This document shows positions 1-7,298 of a DNA stretch of 64,000 nt, piece after piece. Position 1 is the stretch's first letter, and the number at the start of each line of letters is the position of its first letter. The notes under the pieces are model-generated. The model did no database searches, was not told the origin of the DNA, and saw only the letters and a program-made list of their open reading frames with translations. Source of the stretch: DATJLY01 sp035532935 (lineage in GTDB: Bacteria; Pseudomonadota; Alphaproteobacteria; ATCC43930; CGMCC-115725); contig DATKQE010000111.1 in NCBI GenBank assembly GCA_035532935.1, forward strand, positions 28,734-92,733, written 5' to 3'. The translations under genes were made by a program, and so were the position numbers.

Positions 1-425
1 AGACCGGCGCGACCGAACTCTGCCGCTACACCGTGGCCGACGATTTCGGCCGCGTCGTCAACCCGTTGATCGTCGCGGGGCAGATCCATGGCGGCGTGGT
101 CCAGGGCATCGGCCAGGCGCTGATGGAGGAGGCGCGCTATGACCGCGACAGCGGCCAGCTCCTGTCCGGGTCGCTGATGGATTATGCCTTGCCGCGGGCG
201 GCCGATGTCGGCGATGTCGCGGTCACGTTCAACGAGGTGCCGTGCACTACCAACGTCCTCGGCATCAAGGGAGCGGGCGAGGCGGGCTCGGTCGGCTCGC
301 TGGCCGCGGTGATGAGCGCGGTGCTCGATGCGCTGGCGCCGCTCGGGGTATCCGGTCTCGACATGCCGGCGACCCCGCAGCGCGTCTGGGCGGCGATCGC
401 GGCCGCCGGAGCGCGCACGGGCTGA
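1..425 (+). CDS. Molybdopterin-binding subunit of xanthine dehydrogenase/CoxL family, C-terminal part (5' end outside window)
   Basis: This is the last 140 or so residues of a large molybdenum hydroxylase subunit; the frame is already open at the window edge, so the start lies upstream. The visible part has the family's C-terminal signatures: a VNPLIVAGQIHGG segment, the GIGQALMEE helix, and an IKGAGEAG loop whose glutamate is the catalytic base near the molybdenum in this family. Enzymes of this type hydroxylate aromatic N-heterocycles, aldehydes or related substrates together with FAD and 2Fe-2S subunits, which are not seen here. The substrate cannot be deduced. It ends with TGA about 190 bases before the next gene, so it probably ends its own operon. 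Confidence 0.9.
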   Translation, partial: TGATELCRYTVADDFGRVVNPLIVAGQIHGGVVQGIGQALMEEARYDRDSGQLLSGSLMDYALPRAADVGDVAVTFNEVPCTTNVLGIKGAGEAGSVGSLAAVMSAVLDALAPLGVSGLDMPATPQRVWAAIAAAGARTG

Positions 426-616
426 CGATCGACGGCGGCGTTAACCTTCCCGGATCCCGCAGGCCGCCGCTTCCGGTGTTCTTCCGCGGCCCGAATTGCG
501 AAAATTTAATGGGCGTGAAGGCGAGGTGTAAGTCGCCGCGTCCCATGTTTTGCGCCAGCGGCGGCGCCGTCGCGGGCGCGCGAGCCGCGTAGAATCCTTC
601 CGGAAAGGTCCTCCCG

Positions 617-2182
617 ATGTCGTCTTCGAACCTGAAAGAGATTTCCTGGCATCGCGCGCGTTTTGCCGCGCTCGCTGCCGGGGTCAGCCTGTGCTTCATC
701 GGGGCCCCGATGGCGCTGGCGGAGAACGCCTCGCCGCCGCTCAACCGCAACGCTGCGGCAGCGAGCGCGATAACGCCGTTGCCGAGCTTCGGCCCGCTCG
801 TCAAGAAGGTGATGCCGGCCGTGGTCAATATCCGGGTGACGGAGCGGTCGCCACAGGTCGCCGAAGAGATGCAGGGCAACGGCGAGAACGATCAGTCAGG
901 GCCCGGCAACGGCCCCAACTTCCCGCCGTCGCCCTTCGGCCAGTTCCTGCACCGCTTCTTCGGGCAGCAAGGGCCGGGATTCGGCGGCCCGATGCCGCAG
1001 CAGCACATTGAGATGGCGCTGGGCTCGGGCTTCATCATCGATCCGAGCGGGTACATCGTGACCAACAACCATGTCGTGAAGAACGGCAAGAAGATCACGG
1101 TGGTCTTCCAGGACGGCAGCCGGCATCCTGCCAAGCTCATCGGCACCGATCCCAAGACCGATCTGGCGCTGCTCAAGATCACGGCCGATCATCCGCTGCC
1201 GTACGTCTCCTGGGGCAACAGCAATGCGGCGCAAGTGGGTGATTGGGTGGTAGCGGTCGGTAATCCGTTCGGGCTCGGCGGCACGGTGAGCTCGGGCATC
1301 ATCTCGGCGCGCGGCCGCGACATTCATGCCGGGCCCTATGACGATTTCCTGCAGCTCGACGCTTCGATCAACCGCGGCAATTCGGGCGGGCCGACCTTCA
1401 ACCTCGAGGGCCAGGTGATCGGCATCAACACCGCGATCTATTCGCCCAATGGCGGCTCGGTCGGGATCGGCTTCGCCATTCCCTCGAGCCTGGCGCAGCC
1501 GGTGATCGCGCAGCTGCGCGAGCACGGCAAGGTCGAGCGCGGCTGGCTCGGCGTGCAGATCCAGACGGTGACGCCCGATCTCGCCAAGGGCCTCGGCCTC
1601 GCCAAGCCCGAAGGCGCGCTGGTGGCCGACGTGACCGCGGGCGGCCCTGCCGCCAAGGTCGGAATCAAGCAGGGCGACGTGATCCTGACCTACGAGGGCC
1701 ACGACCTCGCCAAGATGCGCGACCTGCCGCTCGAAGTGGCGGACACGCCGATCGGCCACAAGGTGCCGCTGAAGGTGTGGCGCGACGGCCATGACGTCAC
1801 GCTCGAGCCGACGATCGCCGAAATGCCGGCCCATCCCCAGCGCGTGGCGGAGAACGGCAATGGCGGCGCGGCAAGCGCGATGGGCCTCAAGCTCGCGCCG
1901 CTGACCGCCAATCTGCGCCACGAGCTTCACGTCGAGAAGGATGTGAAGGGGGTTGTCGTCATGCAGGTCGCGCCGAACAGCCCGCTCGCGTCGCTCGGCG
2001 TCGAGCGTGGCGACGTCGTCGAGGCGATCAACCGGCACCCGGTGGGGACGCCCGAACAAGCGGCCCACCAGCTCGACCAGGTGGCGCATGAAAAGGGCAA
2101 CAACCGCAGCGTTCTACTCCTGCTCAACCGCCACGGCGTCAACCAGTACGTCGCGATGACGGTGCAGGCGGGCAACGGCTGA
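617..2182 (+). CDS. degP: Do family periplasmic serine endopeptidase (DegP/HtrA)
   Basis: This is a periplasmic quality-control protease and chaperone of 521 aa. A signal peptide is visible, with a hydrophobic stretch around residues 17-34 and a likely cut after ALA34. The trypsin-like domain carries the catalytic triad: His152 in TNNHVV, Asp182 in KTDLALL and Ser256 in GNSGGP. Two PDZ domains follow (roughly residues 300-390 and 420-515), the normal DegP layout. A Gly/Pro/Gln-rich insert (about residues 85-130) lies before the protease core, as in many alphaproteobacterial DegP proteins. The ATG has a GGAAAGG ribosome site about 8 bases upstream. It stands alone, followed by a GC-rich hairpin and then decayed sequence. 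No sigma-E or CpxR site was recognised. Confidence 0.95.
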   Translation: MSSSNLKEISWHRARFAALAAGVSLCFIGAPMALAENASPPLNRNAAAASAITPLPSFGPLVKKVMPAVVNIRVTERSPQVAEEMQGNGENDQSGPGNGPNFPPSPFGQFLHRFFGQQGPGFGGPMPQQHIEMALGSGFIIDPSGYIVTNNHVVKNGKKITVVFQDGSRHPAKLIGTDPKTDLALLKITADHPLPYVSWGNSNAAQVGDWVVAVGNPFGLGGTVSSGIISARGRDIHAGPYDDFLQLDASINRGNSGGPTFNLEGQVIGINTAIYSPNGGSVGIGFAIPSSLAQPVIAQLREHGKVERGWLGVQIQTVTPDLAKGLGLAKPEGALVADVTAGGPAAKVGIKQGDVILTYEGHDLAKMRDLPLEVADTPIGHKVPLKVWRDGHDVTLEPTIAEMPAHPQRVAENGNGGAASAMGLKLAPLTANLRHELHVEKDVKGVVVMQVAPNSPLASLGVERGDVVEAINRHPVGTPEQAAHQLDQVAHEKGNNRSVLLLLNRHGVNQYVAMTVQAGNG

Positions 2183-2197
2183 GAACGGGCGCGGCCG

Positions 2198-2227
2198 GCG
2201 CCTGGTGGTATCGGGACCGCCAGGCGC
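2198..2227 (+). terminator. Terminator-like hairpin after degP
   Basis: Arms at 2198-2208 and 2217-2227 pair over 11 bases with one G-T wobble, and the flanking GCGGCC sequences extend the symmetry. It starts 16 bases after the degP stop. There is no T-run, so intrinsic termination is uncertain; it may instead protect the mRNA 3' end. Confidence 0.45.
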
Positions 2228-2239
2228 GGCCGCGCGCGA

Positions 2240-2420
2240 CGAGCGAGTGCCGCAGCCCGGCCGCGCCGCGCGGCATCACATAAAATGCAGCCGATGAGGA
2301 AGACGCCGTAGATTGCTCACGGCGCGGCATCGGAGACGGCATCGGCGAGATTGGGCACGAACTCGATGAAAAGACCGCGCCGAGGATGGATGCGATGCCG
2401 CCGACCATGATGCCGCATCC
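2240..2420 (-). pseudogene. Frameshifted C-terminal remnant of a LivM-like branched-chain amino acid ABC permease
   Basis: No single frame is open, but three minus-strand frames read in succession give pieces that line up with the end of LivM permeases: MVGGIASILGAVF, then FIEFVPNLADAVSDAAP, then AIYGVFLIGCIL, then YVMPRGAAGL. In intact LivM these form one continuous stretch (GGxGTxxGAxxG, then FVPN...SxAAP, AIYGxxLI, then LMPxGxxGL). At least two frameshifts and a stop codon interrupt it here. The assignment is by remembered family pattern, not by alignment. No partner LivH, LivG or LivF genes are nearby, which fits an old deletion remnant. Confidence 0.5.
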
Positions 2421-2610
2421 GCGGCCGCCGCCGTGCGGTCGTGCCGCGTGTAGGCGTCGAAACGGAGATCTCCCTCCACCGTGAGGTCGGTGAAGGTGCC
2501 GCTGACGCCTTTACCGGCTGCCCATACACCAGTTTCGTCGGTTGGGCAGAGTCGGTTTCGACACTCGTGATGCTCTGGCGAGGCGGCGTAGAGAAAGGCC
2601 CTGGCCCGCG

Positions 2611-2820
2611 TTATGCCGCCATGCTCGAGGCCGGCCGCCGTAGCCCGTCCTGCACGCGCGCGTCGTCGCAGACGGCAACGTTGAACCGCCGCCACGGCGA
2701 GCGCCCGAGATGCGGGCAGAAGACCGTGCCAGGCGCGAGCATGATGCCGTCGCGCCGCGCCGCTTCCGCCACTGCCAGCGCGTTGTCGCCGGACGCCTGT
2801 AATGCTCGCGGGTGGTGAGA
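2611..2820 (-). pseudogene. C-terminal remnant of a MocR/PdxR-type PLP-dependent aminotransferase regulator
   Basis: A minus-strand open stretch of about 70 codons ends at a TAA (2611-2613) and reads as the last part of an aminotransferase-like domain. It contains GDNALAVAEAARRDGIMLAPG, followed by a segment with SPWRRFNVAVCDD and a final DARVQDGLRR. GntR-family MocR regulators and related fold-type I aminotransferases end in this way (small-domain strand, IxxAPGxxF, then PWxRFNVA). Upstream the frame soon hits a stop and a 20-bp tandem repeat, and no DNA-binding or PLP-lysine region is present. It is therefore a truncated remnant. The function it once had is unknown. Confidence 0.45.
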
Positions 2821-2836
2821 GCCCGCGCGAAAAACT

Positions 2837-2876
2837 CCAAGCAGGTTTCATAACCGCCAAGCAGGTTTCATAACCG
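2837..2876. repeat. Exact 20-bp tandem direct repeat (two copies)
   Basis: The unit starting CCAAGCAGG and ending TCATAACCG occurs twice back to back (2837-2856 and 2857-2876) without a mismatch. It sits exactly at the broken upstream end of the MocR-like remnant, as expected for a duplication formed at a deletion or insertion junction. Confidence 0.8.
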
Positions 2877-2925
2877 CTTGGAATCACACGATCCTCGGCC
2901 ACTCGACCGGTTCGAAACCGCGCTT

Positions 2926-3093
2926 TTAGATGTCGCTCGCCACGGTATTGAAGGTGCCGAGGAGCGAGTTGCCGATGCTCGTCGCAGCGCCGAGGATGAC
3001 GACGGCGATGAGCGATGCAATGAGCGCATATTCGATGGCGGTCGTGCCCCGCTCGTCGGACGACAGGGAAAGACACCGCGCGAAGCGAAGCAT
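2926..3093 (-). CDS. flp: Flp family type IVb pilin, 55 aa
   Basis: This short gene encodes a 55-residue protein with the Flp pilin layout: a charged N-terminus ending in DERG, then TTAIEYALIASLIAVVIL, a hydrophobic helix with the conserved Glu-Tyr pair, and a short C-terminal tail. Flp pilins are polymerised by Tad secretion systems into adhesive pili. In related pilins the prepilin peptidase cuts just before TAIEY; here the glycine at position 16 is the likely cut site. The ATG (3091-3093) has a strong AGGAGGT ribosome site about 6 bases upstream. No Tad assembly genes (cpaA-F, tadB, tadC) are in the window, so this is an isolated copy. It lies next to decayed genes but is itself intact. 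Confidence 0.88.
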   Translation of the reverse strand: MLRFARCLSLSSDERGTTAIEYALIASLIAVVILGAATSIGNSLLGTFNTVASDI

Positions 3094-3211
3094 GGCACAC
3101 CTCCGGTCTTGACGGCCATAGCATCGCTGCTAGGGCGTGAACGGTTCGTTACGATTCGCTAGACTTGTAACCGACCTCAAAGCCGTATGCCGGCGCCACA
3201 AGGAGAGCCCC

Positions 3212-4201
3212 ATGCCCAAAGCCATTCCCCTCACTCTCGCCTGCGGCGACTACGAGATCGTCCGCGCGCTCAAGGAAGGGCGGGTCCAGCCGGACGGGAT
3301 CGAGCTGACGGTTCTCACCGACATGGATTCCACGACGCGGCACTGGCGCTTTCTGCGCAACCGGGAATTCGACGTCGCCGAGGTCTCGGGTTCCGGCTAC
3401 ATCGCCGCGCGCGACCGCTCCCTGCCGTTCGTGGCGCTGCCGGTGTTCCTGCATCGCCGCTTCCGCCACGGCTTCATCTTCATCAACACCGGCAAGGGCA
3501 TCCGGAAGCCGGCGGACCTCATCGGCCGCAAGATCGGTGTGAAGTCGTACATGGTGACGGCGATCCTGTGGCTGCGCGGCATCCTCGAACACGAATACGG
3601 CGTGCCGCACAAATCGATCGAATGGTTCTCCGAGCTCGACGAGGACATCGACTTCACCCCGCCGCCGGACCTCAAATTCCATCGCGTCCGGCACGAGGAT
3701 TCAGTCGAGACCATGCTCGCCGAGGGTGAACTCGACGCGGTGCTGCATTCGGACTTCATCAAACCGTTCGAGGCGAAGGACCCGCGCGTCGCCCGTCTCT
3801 TTCCTGACTACAAGCAGGAGGAAATGGCGTATTTCCGCAAGACCGGCATCTTTCCCATCATGCACGTGCTCGGAATCAAGCGCGAGATCGTCGAGCGCCA
3901 TCCGTGGGTGGCGATCAATCTCCACCAGGCCTTCGAGCGGGCGAAGGCGACGGCGATGCGGCGAATGGAGAACCCGCGCCTCGTGCCACTCGCCTGGTAC
4001 CGCGAGGCATGGGAGGAACAGCAGGCGCTTCTCGGCCCCGATCCCTGGGAATACGGCCTCACGCCGCAGAACCGGACCAATCTCGAGACGCTCGTGGCCT
4101 ATTCGCACGAGCACGGGATGATCAGCCGCCCGATCCCGCTCGAAGAGCTTTTCCTCGACGTCTCCCAGGGCCGCAAGCGCGGCGACGAGTTCCGAATCTA
4201 G
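3212..4201 (+). CDS. 4,5-dihydroxyphthalate decarboxylase-like / NMT1-fold protein
   Basis: This 329-aa protein resembles 4,5-dihydroxyphthalate decarboxylases, a family built on the periplasmic-binding-protein fold. There is no signal peptide, consistent with a cytoplasmic enzyme. Typical features include an N-terminal LACGDYEIVRAL strand-helix, a region with FRHGFIFIN, and the segment LIGRKIGVKSYMVTA. The start was set at ATG 3212 because AAGGAGA precedes it by 5 bases; an in-frame start at 3137 lies within the divergent promoter region and lacks such a site. It converges on the UbiD-family gene 20 bases downstream, so the pair could act on aromatic acids. A decarboxylase activity is inferred from family names only. 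Confidence 0.8.
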   Translation: MPKAIPLTLACGDYEIVRALKEGRVQPDGIELTVLTDMDSTTRHWRFLRNREFDVAEVSGSGYIAARDRSLPFVALPVFLHRRFRHGFIFINTGKGIRKPADLIGRKIGVKSYMVTAILWLRGILEHEYGVPHKSIEWFSELDEDIDFTPPPDLKFHRVRHEDSVETMLAEGELDAVLHSDFIKPFEAKDPRVARLFPDYKQEEMAYFRKTGIFPIMHVLGIKREIVERHPWVAINLHQAFERAKATAMRRMENPRLVPLAWYREAWEEQQALLGPDPWEYGLTPQNRTNLETLVAYSHEHGMISRPIPLEELFLDVSQGRKRGDEFRI

Positions 4202-4221
4202 CCGGACGCCGCTCGCCGCCC

Positions 4222-5649
4222 TCAATCCCGCGGCAGCACATGCGCCCATTTGGCGTGGATGCGCTCGTCGAGCGCCTTGCTCGAACGGGCGACACGCGGG
4301 AATTCGTCGCGGCGCCGGAACGGCTTGCATGCGTCGATGACGACCCGGGCATTGCGCGGGTCGTCGGGCGCATAGCTCATCGGGTCGAGCGCCGTGCTCC
4401 AGCAGCCGCGCAGAATCTCGATCCCCTCGCGCGGCTCGACCCGCGTGCACATGGCCCATACGACCGCGTTCATATCCGCAGGATCGATGTCGTCATCGAC
4501 GACGATGACCCAGCGATTGGCATAGGCGCCGGCATGGCATTGCGAGGCGACGAGTCCCGCCTGCTTGGCGTGGCCGCCATACATCTGCCGGATCGAGACG
4601 GTGAGCCAGAACCGCCCGCCGCCCGCTTCGTGCGCCCACACGCCCTTGACCTCCGGCACGCCCGCCGCCTCGAGCTGATGCCACACCGCGCCGCAGCGAT
4701 AGGTGCCGCGGTAGAACGTGTCATCATTGGGCGGAACCGCGGGAACGGCGCCGAGGAGGATCGGGTCGTTACGGTGCATGAAGGTGGCGATGCGGATGGC
4801 CGGCTCCTTCTTGCGGCCGTCGGCGTAGTAGCCGGTCCATTCGCCGAGCGGACCCTCGTCGACGAGGTCGCCGGGTGCGACGAACCCTTCGAAGGCGATC
4901 TCGGCATGCGCCGGTATCGGCAGGCCGGTGGCCGGCCCGGCAATCACCTCGACCGGTTCGCCGATGAGGCCGCCGGCGGCGTCGTACTCGTTCTTGCCGT
5001 ACGGGATTTCCAGCCCCGCGACCATGAACAGCGCCGGGTGCATGCCCGCGACGACCGCAACCGGACAAGGCTCGCCGCGCTCGTGATAGCGGCGCATGAT
5101 GAGGTTGCCGTGCTTGCCCTTGGAGGTCATGACCGAGGCGAGACTGCGGTCGTGCGCCTCGACGCGATAGGCGCCGTAATTGATCCAGCCGGTCTCGGGG
5201 TCCTTCATCACCACCATGCAGCCGGTGCCGATGTAATGGCCGCCGTCATGCTCGTGCCACCGCGGCGTCGGAATCTTGCGGATGTCGATGGCGTCGCCGG
5301 TGCTGACATTCTCGAGCACCGGCCCGGTATTGACCGCGCGCGGCGCGATCGTCCTGGCGTCGCGGAAATAGTCGCGCCAGAAGCGGACGAGGTCGACTTC
5401 GCTGGTCTCCGCCGGCAGCCCGAGCGTGAGCGCGATGCGCTTGACCGAGGTGAGCACGTTGGCGAGCACGCGGTGGCCGCGCGGAAAGCCAGGCACGTCG
5501 TCGAACAGCAGCGCCGGGCGTCCCATCCTGCGCTGGTAGATATCGACGATGCCGCCGATCTCCTCTTCGCGTTCGGCACCGGCGACGTCCTGGATTTCGC
5601 CCTGCGCCTTCATCGCGGCGACCCAACTCCTCAGATCCGGATTGCTCAC
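4222..5649 (-). CDS. UbiD family decarboxylase (prenylated-FMN dependent)
   Basis: This 475-aa protein is of normal UbiD length. UbiD enzymes reversibly decarboxylate aromatic and unsaturated acids using prenylated FMN made by UbiX; no ubiX gene is visible here. Supporting segments are the N-terminal DLRSWVAAMKAQGEI typical of this family, an NxGTGCMVVM-like strand around the middle (HYIGTGCMVV), the NYGAYRVEAHDRSL segment that contributes metal/phosphate binding, and the C-terminal VDDDIDPADMNAVVWAM motif. I chose the GTG at 5647-5649 because GGGAGAG lies 6 bases upstream; a longer frame to 5700 lacks a ribosome site. The neighbouring dihydroxyphthalate-decarboxylase-like gene supports a catabolic rather than quinone-synthesis role. 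Confidence 0.9.
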   Translation of the reverse strand: MSNPDLRSWVAAMKAQGEIQDVAGAEREEEIGGIVDIYQRRMGRPALLFDDVPGFPRGHRVLANVLTSVKRIALTLGLPAETSEVDLVRFWRDYFRDARTIAPRAVNTGPVLENVSTGDAIDIRKIPTPRWHEHDGGHYIGTGCMVVMKDPETGWINYGAYRVEAHDRSLASVMTSKGKHGNLIMRRYHERGEPCPVAVVAGMHPALFMVAGLEIPYGKNEYDAAGGLIGEPVEVIAGPATGLPIPAHAEIAFEGFVAPGDLVDEGPLGEWTGYYADGRKKEPAIRIATFMHRNDPILLGAVPAVPPNDDTFYRGTYRCGAVWHQLEAAGVPEVKGVWAHEAGGGRFWLTVSIRQMYGGHAKQAGLVASQCHAGAYANRWVIVVDDDIDPADMNAVVWAMCTRVEPREGIEILRGCWSTALDPMSYAPDDPRNARVVIDACKPFRRRDEFPRVARSSKALDERIHAKWAHVLPRD

Positions 5650-5707
5650 ACGCACTCTCCCATTCTTTCGGCCCGCGAAGATCGAGTATAGTCTTATCAC
5701 CGTGGCA

Positions 5708-6454
5708 ATGGCATCGATCCGCGCCTATGCGTTTGCCGCAGCGCTCGCCACATTGCTGGCCGCGCCGCCTTTGGCGGTCGCGGGTCCGCCCTTTCGCACC
5801 GACGACCCCGAGCCGGTCGATTTCGGGCATTGGGAGGTCTATGGCTTCTCGCAGGCGACCCGGGCGGCGCACGACACGGCGGGCATCCTGCCCGGGGTCG
5901 AGGTGAATTACGGCGTCGCGCCCGATCTTCAGCTCCACGCTGTCGCGCCTCTCGCCTTCGACCGGCCCCCCGGTGGCGGCACGACATTCGGTCCCGGCGA
6001 CACCGAACTCGGCGTCAAATACCGCTTCCTCGACGACAACATCGAGGCGGCCGTGTTCCCGCTGGTGGAGGTGCCGACCGGCGATGCGGACCGCGGCCTT
6101 GGCAGCGGCCACACCGACGTGTTCCTGCCGCTATGGCTGCAGAAGAGCTTCGGCAAGTGGCTCAGCTATGGCGGCGGCGGCTACTGGATCAATCCCGGTG
6201 CCGGCAACCGGAATTACTGGTTCGTCGGCTGGCTGTTGCAGCGCCAGATCACGCACGATCTGGCGCTGGGCGGCGAGATTTTTCATCAGACCGCCGACGT
6301 TGCCGGCGGCGCGGATACGACTGCGTTCAATCTCGGCGGCACCTACGACATCACCGACCACTATCATGTGTTGTTTTCCGCCGGGCGCGGCATCGTGAAC
6401 GCGTCCCGCACCGACGCGTTCTCGTACTATCTCGCGCTTCAGTGGACGTTCTGA
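5708..6454 (+). CDS. Outer membrane MetA-type protein (phenol-degradation MetA family)
   Basis: This 248-aa exported protein has a signal peptide (ATLLAAPPLAVAGPP) and then the pattern of the MetA-pathway family. That pattern is an early FRTDDPEPVDFGHWEVY motif, alternating hydrophobic beta strands, a GDTELGVKYRF strand, and a C-terminal strand ending in Phe (ALQWTF), as expected for a beta-barrel inserted by the Bam machinery. Members are found near aromatic degradation genes and may act as outer-membrane channels, but their function is not firmly known. Translation starts at ATG 5708, divergent from the UbiD gene with a spacer of about 60 bases, so both may share a regulatory region. Confidence 0.8.
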   Translation: MASIRAYAFAAALATLLAAPPLAVAGPPFRTDDPEPVDFGHWEVYGFSQATRAAHDTAGILPGVEVNYGVAPDLQLHAVAPLAFDRPPGGGTTFGPGDTELGVKYRFLDDNIEAAVFPLVEVPTGDADRGLGSGHTDVFLPLWLQKSFGKWLSYGGGGYWINPGAGNRNYWFVGWLLQRQITHDLALGGEIFHQTADVAGGADTTAFNLGGTYDITDHYHVLFSAGRGIVNASRTDAFSYYLALQWTF

Positions 6455-6467
6455 TCCTGCGGTGGCG

Positions 6468-7298
6468 TCAAGCGCCGCCGCCCTCCGGCCAGCCGGCATG
6501 CTCGCAAGCGGCGCGCGCGGCCTCGTCCGCGGGCAGGTCGTCGCGCCAGCGCGTGGCGGTGAAACGCTGGCCGGTGACGCCGTCCGACCGCGCCGAGGCG
6601 AGCCACAGAAGCGGCGGCACGATCACGTCCGGATCGAGCAGACCGGTCCGCAGCGCCTCCGGAAACGACGCCGAGATCATGCCGGTTCGGGTGGCGCCGC
6701 CGGGCAGGAGTGCGTTCACCGTGACGCCCGTGCCGGCGAGGTCCTGCGCCCAGATGATGGTCTCGGATTCGAGCGCCGCTTTCGACGGGCCATAGGGCGA
6801 GAACCCGGCCCGGCGCATGGTGCTGTGCGCCATCGAGATATTGACGATGCGCCCCCAGCCGGCGGCGATCAGGTGCGGCGCCGCCGCGCGCGCCATCAGG
6901 AACGGCCCGTTGACGTTGGTGTCGATCACCATGCGCCAGGCGTCGGGCGCGGCCTCCCAGAACCGTGTCGGTTGCGACATGAAGGTCTCGCTCACATATT
7001 TCATGCCGCGCCCGGCATTGTTGACGACCAGATGAAGCGCACCAAAGCGCTCGATCGCGGTCGCGACCGCGCGGCGGCAATCGTCCTCGCGCGTCACGTC
7101 GGCGACCAGCGGCACGACGCTGTCCTTGCCGGTGGACGCCTTGGCCGCGGCGGCGACGCGTTCGATCTCCTGGCGCTCGCGCGCGGCCATCGCGACGACC
7201 GCCGCGCCCGCCCGCGCCAGGCCCAGCACCATCGACCGGCCGAGCCCGCGCCCGCCGCCCGTCACGATCGCCACTTTGCCGTTCAAGGTGTCCGTCAT
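6468..7298 (-). CDS. SDR family NAD(P)-dependent oxidoreductase
   Basis: This is a classical short-chain dehydrogenase of 276 aa. It has the nucleotide-binding glycine motif TGGGRGLG (residues 13-20), NNAG (93-96) and the active-site set Ser155, Tyr169 and Lys173 (YGPSK). A tail of about 25 residues after the Rossmann core is Ala-rich and longer than usual. The first four bases of its ATG overlap the stop of the upstream molybdenum-hydroxylase gene (ATGA), so the two are translationally coupled. It is therefore likely to oxidise or reduce an intermediate of the same pathway. The substrate is not predictable. Confidence 0.92.
   Translation of the reverse strand: MTDTLNGKVAIVTGGGRGLGRSMVLGLARAGAAVVAMAARERQEIERVAAAAKASTGKDSVVPLVADVTREDDCRRAVATAIERFGALHLVVNNAGRGMKYVSETFMSQPTRFWEAAPDAWRMVIDTNVNGPFLMARAAAPHLIAAGWGRIVNISMAHSTMRRAGFSPYGPSKAALESETIIWAQDLAGTGVTVNALLPGGATRTGMISASFPEALRTGLLDPDVIVPPLLWLASARSDGVTGQRFTATRWRDDLPADEAARAACEHAGWPEGGGA

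Noticed and set aside
2276..3124. An 282-residue minus-strand protein across 2276-3124
   Set aside because: It is rich in Arg, Ala and His without any domain and runs across the Flp pilin gene in a different frame. The genuine gene is the 55-residue pilin with its own ribosome site.
3137..3211. N-terminal extension (25 residues) of the dihydroxyphthalate-decarboxylase-like protein
   Set aside because: The extended start has no ribosome site and lies in the spacer opposite the Flp pilin gene. ATG 3212 has AAGGAGA immediately upstream.
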